64,000 nt of DNA from Hyphococcus flavus. GTDB taxonomy: Bacteria; Pseudomonadota; Alphaproteobacteria; Caulobacterales; Parvularculaceae. The stretch spans positions 3,053,501 to 3,117,500 of the forward strand of contig NZ_CP118166.1 in NCBI RefSeq assembly GCF_028748065.1. The letters are read 5' to 3'. The notes beneath the pieces are model-generated. The model saw only the letters and a list, made by a program, of their open reading frames with translations. It was not told the DNA's origin and made no database searches. Made by a program: the position numbers and the translations under genes. Shown piece by piece: positions 43,956 to 53,384 of this stretch (position 1 is the stretch's first letter; every line of letters starts with the position of its first letter).

Positions 43956-46520
43956 ATGCGTTTCGCTTCAGAAGTCACTAGAAGAATCTTAACTGGCTTG
44001 TTCGCGCTCGCCATCTCGGTCTTCAGTGTATCAATGTCGGCGCTTGCTGCCGGCGCCATCAATGTAGGCGTGCAGCTTGAACCTCCCAATCTCGATCCGA
44101 CCAGCGGTGCGGCAGCAGCCATTGACGAGATTGTCTACGTGAATGTGTTCGAGGGACTAACGCGCATCAATGAAGACGGGTCGGTTTCACCACACTTGGC
44201 GACTGACTGGACCATTTCAGGCAACGGCCTCGTTTATGAGTTCATGCTCCGCGAAAATGTTACTTTCCACGATGGTACCGCTTTCGATGCCAATGACGTT
44301 GTCTTTTCGCTAAACAGAGCGAAGGCGCCATCATCGACAAACGCTCAGCGGCCGATCTTTGAACAAGTCGATAAAGTTGAGGCTATCGCCACTAATGCAG
44401 TCCGTATTACCTTGAAAGAACCTCTTGGCGCGTTGCCTGTCTATCTCGGCTGGGGCGACGCCGTTATCGTCGCTCCGGAAAGCGCGGCTAATAACGCATC
44501 CAATCCGATTGGCACTGGTCCTTACAAGTTCCAGCGATGGCGAAAGGGCGCATCCGTCACACTCAACAGGAACGCAAATTACTGGGGCGCGCACACACCC
44601 CTAGATCAGATAAATTTTATTTTCATCCCTGACCCGACAGCCGCTTTCGCCTCACTGATGGCGGGGGATGTCGATGGTTTTCCAAATTATCCCGCCGCGG
44701 AAAACTTAGGGCTTATTGAACGCGATGACCGGTTCAAGATCATCACCGGCACAGGCGAAGGGGAGATGATCCTCGCTATCAATAATGGCAAGGCGCCCTT
44801 CAACGACATACGCGTTCGCCGAGCACTGACTTACGCTATCGACAAGCAAGCGGTTATTGACGCCGGGCTGTTCGGCTATGGAACGCCCATTGGCAGTCAC
44901 TTTCCACCGCACCACCCATCTTATATCGATCTGTCGGGCCGCTATCTTTACGATCCAGACGAAGCAAAACGCTTGTTGAGGGAAGCTGGTTTCTCAAATG
45001 GACTTAACGTCACCCTCACACTTCCGCCGCCGGCGTATGCCCGACGCGGCGGTGAAGTCATCGCGGCGCAATTGGAAGCTGTCGGCCTAAATGTAACCAT
45101 CCGAAATATGGAATGGGCTCAATGGCTCGATCAGGTGTTTTCCAACAAAAATTATGACCTCACCATCGTTTCGCATACCGAACCTCTCGACATCGATATT
45201 TATGCTCGGGACAATTATTATTTTCAGTACAAGAATGACGACTTTAACTCGACAATCACCAAACTACGCGGAGCGGCAAATAAAGCTCAACGCGATGCGC
45301 TTTTCAAAAAGGCGCAACAAATTCTTGCCGATGATGCTGTCAATGTATTCATCGCATCCACACCAAAGATTGCCGTGTGGTCCAAAAATGTTGAACATGT
45401 ATGGGCGAACGCGCCTTTGCAGGCAAATGACCTGACCAAAGCCGATGTTATCGGAAGGCCTCCGCTGACTACGCAAAATTCCACAAAAGCTTCTCTTCCA
45501 CTTTGGCCGTTATTTGTTTTTGCCGTCACCACATTTGTTATCGTCGCCGTCTATGCGCGGGCAAGCCCGGCTTTTCTGGCTGCTCGTATTTTTTCCATGA
45601 TCGGCACGTTGTTTCTCGCTTCGCTTTTCATCTTTCTTTTGATTGAAGTCGCTCCGGGTGATCCCGCCTCATTCATGATGGGGCTAAACGCCGACCCGGC
45701 AGCACTCGCTGCTTTAAAATCAGAGCTCGGCTTGGATAAGCCGCTGCCAATACGTTATGTCAGTTGGATTGGCGGTATAATTACCGGCGATTTTGGCATC
45801 AGCTATACCTATCGCATCCCAGTGACTGAACTACTCGCGGAACGGATATGGGTTTCGTTACCGCTTGCATTATTCGCCTTCGCAATTTCGACGGTCATCG
45901 GCTTGCCGGCTGGTCTCTTCGCCGCATCATTACGGAAAAAGCTTTCTGGCAAAGCGATCTTCGGCGCGGCGCAGGCAGGCGTAGCTATTCCGAATTTCTG
46001 GCTCGCGATCCTGCTTGTGCTGTTTTTTGCCGTTACGTTGCAATGGTTTTCCGCTGGCGGCTTTCCTGGGTGGGATGCTGGCTTTTTACCAGCCATGAAG
46101 GCACTTTTACTTCCCGCAATCGCGCTCGCTTTACCTCAAGCAGCCATCCTGACCCAGATTATGCGTTCAGCAACTATTGAAACACTGCGTGAAGATTATA
46201 TTCGCACGGCGCGCGCCAAAGGTTTGAACAATGAGACCGTGTTACGAAAACACGCCATGCGCAACGCAATGATTCCGGTGCTAACGATCCTCGGTCTTCA
46301 ATTTTCCTTTCTGCTCGCGGGCAGCGTCATCATCGAGAATGTGTTTTACCTTCCCGGTATTGGCAGACTTGTATTTCAAAGCATTGCGCAAAGAGATTTG
46401 ATTGTCGTTGAAAGTATTGTCTTGGTGCTAGTATTTTCTGTTGTGATCGTCGCGTTCCTTATCGATCTTGCTTACGCCATTGTTGACCCGCGCCTGCGCC
46501 GACAAGGAGCAAGGTCTTGA
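43956..46520 (+). CDS. Peptide ABC transporter: substrate-binding protein fused to DppB-type permease
   Basis: An 854-residue fusion. Residues 1-33 are a signal/anchor, and about 36-500 are a family 5 peptide-binding protein (LATDWTISGNGLVYEFMLRE, NPIGTGPYKFQRWRKGASVT, RVRRALTYAIDKQAVIDAG). A transmembrane segment at 514-534 links it to a permease at 541-854: DppB-type LIEVAPGDPASFMMG, the EAA loop with RTARAKGLNNETVLRKHAMR and about six helices. In most bacteria these are two proteins. The start has AAGGA six bases upstream. It overlaps the next permease gene by four bases. Confidence 0.92.
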   Translation: MRFASEVTRRILTGLFALAISVFSVSMSALAAGAINVGVQLEPPNLDPTSGAAAAIDEIVYVNVFEGLTRINEDGSVSPHLATDWTISGNGLVYEFMLRENVTFHDGTAFDANDVVFSLNRAKAPSSTNAQRPIFEQVDKVEAIATNAVRITLKEPLGALPVYLGWGDAVIVAPESAANNASNPIGTGPYKFQRWRKGASVTLNRNANYWGAHTPLDQINFIFIPDPTAAFASLMAGDVDGFPNYPAAENLGLIERDDRFKIITGTGEGEMILAINNGKAPFNDIRVRRALTYAIDKQAVIDAGLFGYGTPIGSHFPPHHPSYIDLSGRYLYDPDEAKRLLREAGFSNGLNVTLTLPPPAYARRGGEVIAAQLEAVGLNVTIRNMEWAQWLDQVFSNKNYDLTIVSHTEPLDIDIYARDNYYFQYKNDDFNSTITKLRGAANKAQRDALFKKAQQILADDAVNVFIASTPKIAVWSKNVEHVWANAPLQANDLTKADVIGRPPLTTQNSTKASLPLWPLFVFAVTTFVIVAVYARASPAFLAARIFSMIGTLFLASLFIFLLIEVAPGDPASFMMGLNADPAALAALKSELGLDKPLPIRYVSWIGGIITGDFGISYTYRIPVTELLAERIWVSLPLALFAFAISTVIGLPAGLFAASLRKKLSGKAIFGAAQAGVAIPNFWLAILLVLFFAVTLQWFSAGGFPGWDAGFLPAMKALLLPAIALALPQAAILTQIMRSATIETLREDYIRTARAKGLNNETVLRKHAMRNAMIPVLTILGLQFSFLLAGSVIIENVFYLPGIGRLVFQSIAQRDLIVVESIVLVLVFSVVIVAFLIDLAYAIVDPRLRRQGARS

Positions 46521-47362
46521 AACGGACCTCGCCGCAGCCATACGATAGCTTAGGCACAGCCTCTATTGCTGGGCTCGTCATCGTTGGCGCCTTTACAGCT
46601 GCTGCCCTTCTTTCATTTTTTTGGACACCCTATGATGTCTCTCACATTGAGACATCGGACCGCTTTACGCCGCCTTCACTTCAACACTTGTTTGGAACCA
46701 ACCATTTGGGCCGCGATGTATTCTCCATGATAATGGTTGGTGCGCGCATGTCGATCATGGTCGCTTTTTTTGCTGTCGGTATTGGCATGCTAATTGGCGC
46801 ACCGTTAGGTCTGCTCGCTTCAGGCGCGCGTGGCGTCGCAGAAGATGCTGTCATGCGATTAAGCGATATCGTTTTTGCATTCCCGGCCCTTGTTCTCGCT
46901 ATTCTCATAGCAGCGGTCTATGGGCCCGGAGCTATGAACGCCATTATCGCTATCGGAGTTTTTAATATCCCCGTGTTCGCACGGGTTGCGCGCGGCGCCG
47001 CATTGCCGATTTGGACTCATGGGTACATCATGAGCGCTAAAACAGCAGGCAAAAATAAATGGCGGATTTCATTTGAACATGTTTTACCGAACATCGCGCC
47101 GGCCTTGATCGTTCAAGCAACCGTGCAGTTTTCCCTTGCCGTACTCGCCGAGGCTGGTCTTTCCTATGTTGGCCTTGGGGTTCAACCACCAACTCCGAGT
47201 TGGGGGCGAATGCTTGCAGAAAGTCAAACTATGGTCAGCTTCGCGCCATGGCTTGCTATCTTTCCCGGGCTTGCAATTTTTCTGTTTGTATTTGGGTTAA
47301 ACCTGTCAGGCGATGCAATGCGAAGACGATTGAATCCTCATGAGAGGATGCGACGACTATGA
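46517..47362 (+). CDS. Peptide ABC transporter permease (DppC/OppC type)
   Basis: A 281-residue inner-membrane permease with six helices. The N-terminal region has the DppC-type HLFGTNHLGRDVFSMIMVGA, and the EAA loop reads MSAKTAGKNKWRISFEHVLP. It pairs with the permease half of the upstream fusion to form the channel. Overlaps of four bases on both sides point to tight translational coupling. Confidence 0.94.
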   Translation: MKRTSPQPYDSLGTASIAGLVIVGAFTAAALLSFFWTPYDVSHIETSDRFTPPSLQHLFGTNHLGRDVFSMIMVGARMSIMVAFFAVGIGMLIGAPLGLLASGARGVAEDAVMRLSDIVFAFPALVLAILIAAVYGPGAMNAIIAIGVFNIPVFARVARGAALPIWTHGYIMSAKTAGKNKWRISFEHVLPNIAPALIVQATVQFSLAVLAEAGLSYVGLGVQPPTPSWGRMLAESQTMVSFAPWLAIFPGLAIFLFVFGLNLSGDAMRRRLNPHERMRRL

Positions 47363-48969
47363 GCTGCGTCTTGGCAATTGAAAATCTGTCGCTGCAACTC
47401 GGTGGAAGGCGTGTTCTAGAAGATGTTAGCTTAACTCTGCAGTCCGGTGAGGTCACGGCGCTTATCGGTCGTTCCGGTTCCGGTAAATCCATGACAGCGC
47501 TTGCTATAATGGGGCTCGCTCCTGGCGACGCGCATATTTCCGGAGCCATCAAACTTGATGACGTTGACTTATTAAAGATGGATCAGAAGTCGCTTTGCGC
47601 TGTGCGGGGCGCTAAGGTTGGCATGGTCTTTCAGGAGCCGATGACGGCGCTCAATCCCTTACATACTATTGCCGCGCAGGTGGCGGAAGTTTTTCTCACG
47701 CATGAGAATACATCTCGAGAGGATGCCTATAACAAAGCGCGCAATACGCTAACTCGCGTTGGCCTAGACCCGAATATCATTCCTCACGACCGGTTTCCGC
47801 ATCAGCTTTCCGGCGGACAGCGCCAGCGCGCGGTTATCGCAATGGCCATCGCCATGAAACCGAAAGTGTTGATCGCCGACGAGCCCACGACTGCGCTCGA
47901 TGTGACAACTCAGGCACATATTTTAGATCTCTTGCGCCATCTTGCCAAAGTCGAAGGTATGGCGCTGTTGTTGATCACGCATGATCTCGCGGTAGTTTCC
48001 AATATCGCTGACAACATCGCTGTTATTAAAGACGGTTCAATTATCGACTATGGCCATGCAGATCGCTTCTATAGCCGTGAAGCTGATTCAAGATCTCGCG
48101 AATATCTTCCCGCACGGGTTGTTCGCAATAAACGAAAGTTATGTGAAGAAACAGTTCTTTCTACCCAAAACATTATTTGCGAATATGCACAAAGGCCGCA
48201 TTCCTTGTTATCGAGGCCGACAAAATTTCGCGCTGTAGAGAACGTTTCATTTGAGCTGAAGAAAGGTGAAAACCTTGGGCTCGTCGGAGAATCGGGATGC
48301 GGAAAATCGACATTGGCGCAAGCGTTATTGGGCCTTGTTCCTTTGGCCGATGGGGGCATTGCTTTAGCAAAAGAGAAATTTCCAACTAAGGACGCTGCAG
48401 CTATGCGGCGCTTGCGACGCAAAATTCAGATTGTATTTCAAGACCCTTATTCGAGCTTCAATCCGCGACAACATATTATCGATATCATCGCCGAACCTTT
48501 TCATCTTCACGACCAGAAACTTAGCGCGTATGAAAAACGGTCACGTGTTTGCGCGCTTCTCCAAAGCGTCGGACTTTCTGAAAACGACGCTGACAAATAC
48601 CCGCATCAATTCTCCGGCGGCCAGCGGCAACGCATTGCCACAGCACGCGCTTTAGCGACAGAACCTGATATTATAGTTCTCGACGAAGCGACATCCGCAC
48701 TGGACGTCGTATCGCGCAATCGCATCCTCGCTTTGCTTGAAAAATTATCTGAGGAACGCGGTGTTTCCTTATTGCTGATCACGCATGATTTATCCGTTAT
48801 CCGCGACATAGCCGATCGAGTGATGATCATGCGCGCCGGACGGATTATCGAAACAGGGCAAACCCGTGCTATATTCGAAGCGCCTCGAGAGCCTTACACT
48901 AAAGCCCTGATTGAAGCAGCCCCAGCAATAAAGTGGCGTGATACTGGTAGCGGAGAAGAATATGTCTGA
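47359..48969 (+). CDS. Peptide ABC transporter ATPase, fused DppD-DppF type
   Basis: A 536-residue protein with two complete ABC domains. First: Walker A GRSGSGKS, signature [20 protein letters not shown], Walker [13 protein letters not shown]. Second: Walker [29 protein letters not shown], Walker [13 protein letters not shown]. This matches the one-chain DppDF/GsiA layout energising the transporter. The N-terminal domain overlaps the permease gene by four bases, and the last 8 bases overlap the P1 peptidase gene. Confidence 0.95.
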   Translation: MSCVLAIENLSLQLGGRRVLEDVSLTLQSGEVTALIGRSGSGKSMTALAIMGLAPGDAHISGAIKLDDVDLLKMDQKSLCAVRGAKVGMVFQEPMTALNPLHTIAAQVAEVFLTHENTSREDAYNKARNTLTRVGLDPNIIPHDRFPHQLSGGQRQRAVIAMAIAMKPKVLIADEPTTALDVTTQAHILDLLRHLAKVEGMALLLITHDLAVVSNIADNIAVIKDGSIIDYGHADRFYSREADSRSREYLPARVVRNKRKLCEETVLSTQNIICEYAQRPHSLLSRPTKFRAVENVSFELKKGENLGLVGESGCGKSTLAQALLGLVPLADGGIALAKEKFPTKDAAAMRRLRRKIQIVFQDPYSSFNPRQHIIDIIAEPFHLHDQKLSAYEKRSRVCALLQSVGLSENDADKYPHQFSGGQRQRIATARALATEPDIIVLDEATSALDVVSRNRILALLEKLSEERGVSLLLITHDLSVIRDIADRVMIMRAGRIIETGQTRAIFEAPREPYTKALIEAAPAIKWRDTGSGEEYV

Positions 48970-49963
48970 ACCAAAACTGCAACCAGGCTCCAAAAACCTG
49001 ATTACCGATATCTCTCACCTTACAGTAGGGAACGCCACGGACGAAAAAGCTCAAACCGGTGTAACCGTGCTTCGTTGTACTGACAGTTTCGTCAGCGCAG
49101 TTGATATTCGCGGCGGCGCGCCGGGTACGCGTGAAACAGATGTTCTCTCGCCGGAAAACCTTGTCGGCCGCACTGACGCAATTGTCTTAACGGGCGGATC
49201 GGTATTCGGTCTGGCGGCGGCGGATGGCGTCACTGCCGTTTTGTCTTACGATAATGTGGGGTTGAAGTTAGGGGACAAAGGTCCCGCTATTCCCATCGTC
49301 CCGGCGGCGGTGCTGCACGATCTCAATAATGACGGCGATAAAAATTGGGGTAATACACCGCCCTACCGCACCCTAGGTGCAGAAGCAGCAAAAGCTGCCA
49401 AGGTGGATTTCAATATTGGTGCTGTCGGTGCTGGCTGTGGAGCCATGGCGGGGACTTTGAAAGGCGGAATCGGCTCCGCCTCAATCACGCTTGAAAATGG
49501 CGTTATCGTTGGCGCGCTTGTAGCGGTTAACCCTGTAGGTTCTGTCGTCATGTCCGATGGAAAAACGTTTTACGCATGGCCATGGGAACTAAATGGTGAG
49601 TTTGGAGGTCGAAAGCCGCCGCCATCAGGTGACAGCGTTGACCCGTTCCCCGCGCATTCACGACTTGGCTGGGCACGAGCCGGTGCAAATACGACCATCG
49701 CAATCATTGGGGTAAACGCCGATCTTACAAGTGTTGAGGCTAAACGCGTGGCGATGATGGCTCATGACGGTATCGCCCGCGCTATTCGTCCTGCGCATAC
49801 TGCTTTTGACGGCGATATCGTATTTTCAGTCGCGACAGCGGAGAAAGAGCTTCCGCATGAACCTTCGCCCTTGCGTCATGGTGCGGTCGCCCGGATTGGC
49901 GCCGCCGGAGCAGATTGCCTTGCTCGCGCCATAGCGCGCGGAGTTTACGAAGCGCAACGTTAA
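48962..49963 (+). CDS. P1 family aminopeptidase (DmpA-like, Ntn-hydrolase fold)
   Basis: A 333-residue member of peptidase family S58 (DmpA). Signatures: ITDISHLTVGNATDEKAQTG, RGGAPGTRETDVLSPENLV, AIVLTGGSVFGLAAADGV, and a likely autocleavage region around GALVAVNPVGSVVMSDGK. Such enzymes remove N-terminal residues, sometimes D-amino acids, from short peptides. No signal peptide is visible, so action on imported peptides in the cytoplasm is likely. The ATG at 48962 has GGAG six bases upstream and lies within the end of the transporter ATPase gene. Confidence 0.9.
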   Translation: MSEPKLQPGSKNLITDISHLTVGNATDEKAQTGVTVLRCTDSFVSAVDIRGGAPGTRETDVLSPENLVGRTDAIVLTGGSVFGLAAADGVTAVLSYDNVGLKLGDKGPAIPIVPAAVLHDLNNDGDKNWGNTPPYRTLGAEAAKAAKVDFNIGAVGAGCGAMAGTLKGGIGSASITLENGVIVGALVAVNPVGSVVMSDGKTFYAWPWELNGEFGGRKPPPSGDSVDPFPAHSRLGWARAGANTTIAIIGVNADLTSVEAKRVAMMAHDGIARAIRPAHTAFDGDIVFSVATAEKELPHEPSPLRHGAVARIGAAGADCLARAIARGVYEAQR

Positions 49964-50054
49964 CTTTTGAGCCTATTCGTCAAAACCGGCCTGTTCCTTG
50001 TATATATGTTTAACCGCAGGGCGGCCCGTCCCGCTTTGATTTGGCGAACGAGAT

Positions 50055-51389
50055 ATGCGCGACGCAATTCTGCTCACATTCACAGCGGCATGCCTTGTCA
50101 TTGCCTTGCGGCGTCCATTCGCGGGACTCCTGACATGGGCCTGGTTTACCTTAATGACGCCGCATCAGGCCGCATTCGGCGTTTACGGCATCCCGCTCAA
50201 TGTCATCATCGCTGGCGTCACCATTGCCTCATATATCATATCCGGCGAAGTTACGAAGTTCAGGTTTAACCTGATTACCAGCCTGATCATCCTTTTTGCA
50301 GGCTGGTTAACAATAGCCCAGATATTCTCCCTCGATGCAGCAAACTCCGCGCCCTACTTCGACCGGTTTATCAAGACGCTGTTGTTCATCATTCTTTGCG
50401 CGCAGATGGCGTCAGGAAAATTGCGGTTCAACGCGCTCGTTTGGACTGTTGTAGCTTCGATTGGTTTTTTCGCCGCCAAAGGCGCTGCGTTCACCATGGC
50501 GACGCTCGGGCAGTATCGCGTACAGGGCCTGGAGAACACCGTACTTGAAGACAATAATCACTTCGGTATCGCGGTCGCATCTATTCTGCCGCTCATATTA
50601 TATTTGCGTGCCGAAGCGGCAAATCCATGGATTAAACGCGGGCTTCTGGCGCTTTTTTGTCTGTCAATCATCGCTATTGTCGGCACTCACTCACGCGGAG
50701 CGTTTATAGCGCTTGTGTTTTTTGGCGGGTTTTTCTGGATGCGCGCAAAACACAAATTCACAATTCTGGCAGGGCTTTTGTTGCTTTTGGCGCCAACGAT
50801 CGCATTCATGCCAGGCAAATGGTCTGAACGCATGATGACGATTGGCGAGGCGACACAAGATGATTCCTTTATGGGTCGCGTCGATGCCTGGGTCATAAAC
50901 TGGAAACTGGCGCAGGCCCATCCTGCAACCGGTGCAGGGCTTCGCAATTCTTATCAAAAGGAGGTTGCACAATCGGTCGATATTGATCGCGCCGAAACGG
51001 CGAAAGCCGCACACAGCATCTACTTCGAGATCCTTGGCGGCTCGGGTTTTATAGGCCTCATCATCTATCTGAGCATATTCGCGTCCGCATTCTTTTCAAC
51101 CTGGGGAATCTCTTTGTCGCGAAGTAAGCACAGCCTTGAGCCCTGGAAATGGCGGTTTGCATACTACGCGCAAATGTCACTCGTGGTGTTTGCTGTTGGC
51201 GGTGCGTCGACTTCCATGGAAATGTGGGATGGCTATCTGATCGTCATTGCCCTGATCGCCGCGTTAACCAACATGACGACGGCAGAAAATAAACCAACAG
51301 GGTTTGCCCTCGCCACCGCCAGAGGTCGAAATTGGCGTGGCCGGAAGCGTTTGCAAAAAATATTGAACGATAGTCCCGAAACTACTTAG
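50055..51389 (+). CDS. O-glycosylation ligase, exosortase-A-system type (Wzy_C)
   Basis: A 444-residue polytopic protein. It resembles the putative O-glycosylation ligase family associated with exosortase A: MRDAILLTFTAACLVIALRR, TWAWFTLMTPHQAAFGV, QYRVQGLENTVLEDNNHFG and the Wzy_C segment HSRGAFIALVFFGGFFWMRA, with the HPATGAGLRNSY loop. It should transfer a lipid-linked glycan to an acceptor in the periplasm. No exosortase, PEP-CTERM or glycosyltransferase genes are in the window. It starts 91 bases after the peptidase and shares a 4-base stop overlap with the CDF gene. Confidence 0.86.
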   Translation: MRDAILLTFTAACLVIALRRPFAGLLTWAWFTLMTPHQAAFGVYGIPLNVIIAGVTIASYIISGEVTKFRFNLITSLIILFAGWLTIAQIFSLDAANSAPYFDRFIKTLLFIILCAQMASGKLRFNALVWTVVASIGFFAAKGAAFTMATLGQYRVQGLENTVLEDNNHFGIAVASILPLILYLRAEAANPWIKRGLLALFCLSIIAIVGTHSRGAFIALVFFGGFFWMRAKHKFTILAGLLLLLAPTIAFMPGKWSERMMTIGEATQDDSFMGRVDAWVINWKLAQAHPATGAGLRNSYQKEVAQSVDIDRAETAKAAHSIYFEILGGSGFIGLIIYLSIFASAFFSTWGISLSRSKHSLEPWKWRFAYYAQMSLVVFAVGGASTSMEMWDGYLIVIALIAALTNMTTAENKPTGFALATARGRNWRGRKRLQKILNDSPETT

Positions 51390-52405
51390 TCAGAGGCGGC
51401 GAAAGCCGCAGCGCCCCCGTTAGCGGTGAGATTCGGTTTCACTTCAGTCTGATTCTCGTGGACTTCGAACTTTTTCGCGCCGTCGCCGATGTCAGGGCAC
51501 TTGCCGCCGATTTCAACCTGAATTGTGGACTGCTTGATATTGTATTCTTGCTCCAGGAACATCTTGGCTTCTTTAAGAGCCTCGGCTGCATCTTCAGATT
51601 CTTTAACGCATGCGTGCAAGGTTAAACGCAATTGCTCGGGTGTGATCTGCGAAATCTGCACCCGATGAACATCGACGATTTTATCGGAAGATAACTTAAG
51701 CCCCTCCTTCAATTTCTCAACATCAATTGCAGATGGAGCGCCTTCAAGCAGAATAAACCCTGTTTCACGTACAAGTCGAAATGCAGAAAAGCCAATTAAC
51801 ACGGCTACTGCTATAGATAAGAGCGGGTCAATCGCCATCCAACCTGTAGTGATGATGACGATTGCTGCAATGATCGCTGCTACCGAACCGAGCAGATCAC
51901 TCATCACATGCAAGAGCGCCCCTCGGACATTCAGGTTTTCTTCGCCACGCCTGTGCAAGATAAAAAATGCGATGGCGTTGGCGAGCAGACCGGCTGCTGC
52001 GATCCATAACATCAGACCTGAATCGACCGAGATCGGCTGCATAAAGCGGCGAATTGCTTCGTATACAATCCAGCAGAGCAGAACAGCGAGCAATATACCG
52101 TTGACAAAGGCTGCCAGTACCTGGGCCCGCCTGTATCCAAAATGAAGCCGGGAATCGGCAGGACGCGCCGCAAAAAATTGTGCACTTGCAGCAAGCGCCA
52201 GCGCCGCCGCGTCAGTAAGCATGTGAGTTGCATCTGCTAGCAGCGCTAAGGAGCCAGCAATGATCCCACCGACCACCTCGACCACCATGAATATGGAAAT
52301 AACGGCAAAAGCCGCCAGCAGACGGCTGGTGGCTTTGCTGTGAGTTTGATGATGATCCTGATGATTACAGTTAACCATACCCTCGCCAAAAGCGCCGAAT
52401 TCCAT
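51386..52405 (-). CDS. Cation diffusion facilitator (zinc/cobalt/cadmium exporter)
   Basis: A 339-residue CDF transporter with six helices. The paired metal-site motifs HxxxD appear as HMLTD (helix 2) and HVMSD (helix 5). A His-rich N-terminus (CNHQDHHQTHS) precedes the first helix, and the cytoplasmic domain holds VHRVQISQITPEQLRLTLHA. It would export Zn2+ or related ions by proton exchange, as do ZitB and CzcD. It lies divergent from a ZIP importer across 184 bases. An internal ATG at 52378 is an alternative start. Confidence 0.92.
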   Translation of the reverse strand: MEFGAFGEGMVNCNHQDHHQTHSKATSRLLAAFAVISIFMVVEVVGGIIAGSLALLADATHMLTDAAALALAASAQFFAARPADSRLHFGYRRAQVLAAFVNGILLAVLLCWIVYEAIRRFMQPISVDSGLMLWIAAAGLLANAIAFFILHRRGEENLNVRGALLHVMSDLLGSVAAIIAAIVIITTGWMAIDPLLSIAVAVLIGFSAFRLVRETGFILLEGAPSAIDVEKLKEGLKLSSDKIVDVHRVQISQITPEQLRLTLHACVKESEDAAEALKEAKMFLEQEYNIKQSTIQVEIGGKCPDIGDGAKKFEVHENQTEVKPNLTANGGAAAFAASD

Positions 52406-52589
52406 AATGGACGGTACAAAGCGCGCAAACCTTAGTCTGACGGCGTAATCAAGAGCAAGGCGATATCTGTTCCTTTCACAGGAATTTCAACAAATTACCC
52501 TGTTGCTTTGACTTCGAGGCGCAAAAAAAGTGACGTGATAACATTTTCATTGCTATTCTTTTTCCGATACCATTTATAGTGATGGCGGC

Positions 52590-53375
52590 GTGCGTATTAC
52601 GCGGCAGGAAGGGGCCTGCGGGTTGTCTGGGGCGGATTTTATCTATTTTGGCCTGATGGCCAGCATTGTGGCAGCTGCCATTAGTACGATCGGCATCTTC
52701 ACGATGTCGATGTTCAGTGGCTGGGCGCAACGCAACGGCGCTATATGCTCAGCTTTCGCCGTCGGCTTGCTAAGCGTCGGCGTCCTCTTTCATCTGATCC
52801 CGGAAGCATTGAGTCTTTCCAAGCTCGCACTGAGCTGGGTAGCGGCTGGCTTTATGTTCATGGTGCTGGTCGGCATCGCGGTGCAGACTGCGGTTGACCG
52901 ACGCCCAGACGGCGCCGCCCTCACCTTCGGTTACGCTTCCATCATTGCCTTGGCGGTTCACTCTTTCCTCGACGGCGGTATATACGCCGCATCGTTTCAG
53001 GAAGAAGCTTTTACGGGATGGATGGCCACGGGCGGCCTCTTGTTTCATGAGTTCCCGGAAGGCGTGATCGCATTTGCGTTACTCTCGCAAGCAGGTATCG
53101 GCAAGCTACGTTCGCTTGTCCTTGCATTCATTGCCGCTGCGGTAACGACGATTAGTGGCGCAGTGGTTGCGAATATCATTATTGCCGTGTTCGACGGCCT
53201 ACCCATTGGCGCAATGTTAGGCACCGCTGCTGGCGCTCTTATCTATGTGCTCATTGTCCATTTAGGGCCTCACGCAGCCAAGACGCCAAACAAACGAGGG
53301 TATGATATTGCTTCCTTGGGCGTCATTGTTGGAACAGCGGCAATCGTTTTAGAGCGGCTTAGCGGCGTTCATTAA
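52590..53375 (+). CDS. ZIP family metal (probably zinc) importer
   Basis: A 261-residue membrane protein with about eight helices. The two ZIP metal motifs are HSFLDGG (helix 4) and HEFPEG (helix 5), and the chain includes RRPDG in the variable loop. ZIP proteins take Zn2+ or Fe2+ into the cytoplasm. The start is uncertain: GTG at 52590 has no ribosome site, whereas TTG at 52623 lies about 8 bases after AGGAAGGGG. It is divergent from the CDF exporter. Confidence 0.85.
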   Translation: MRITRQEGACGLSGADFIYFGLMASIVAAAISTIGIFTMSMFSGWAQRNGAICSAFAVGLLSVGVLFHLIPEALSLSKLALSWVAAGFMFMVLVGIAVQTAVDRRPDGAALTFGYASIIALAVHSFLDGGIYAASFQEEAFTGWMATGGLLFHEFPEGVIAFALLSQAGIGKLRSLVLAFIAAAVTTISGAVVANIIIAVFDGLPIGAMLGTAAGALIYVLIVHLGPHAAKTPNKRGYDIASLGVIVGTAAIVLERLSGVH

Positions 53376-53384
53376 TGTAATGAT

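Noticed and set aside
52526-52550. Full Zur box in the CDF/ZIP intergenic region
   Set aside because: Only one half-site (GATAACATTTTC) matches; the other half agrees at few positions.
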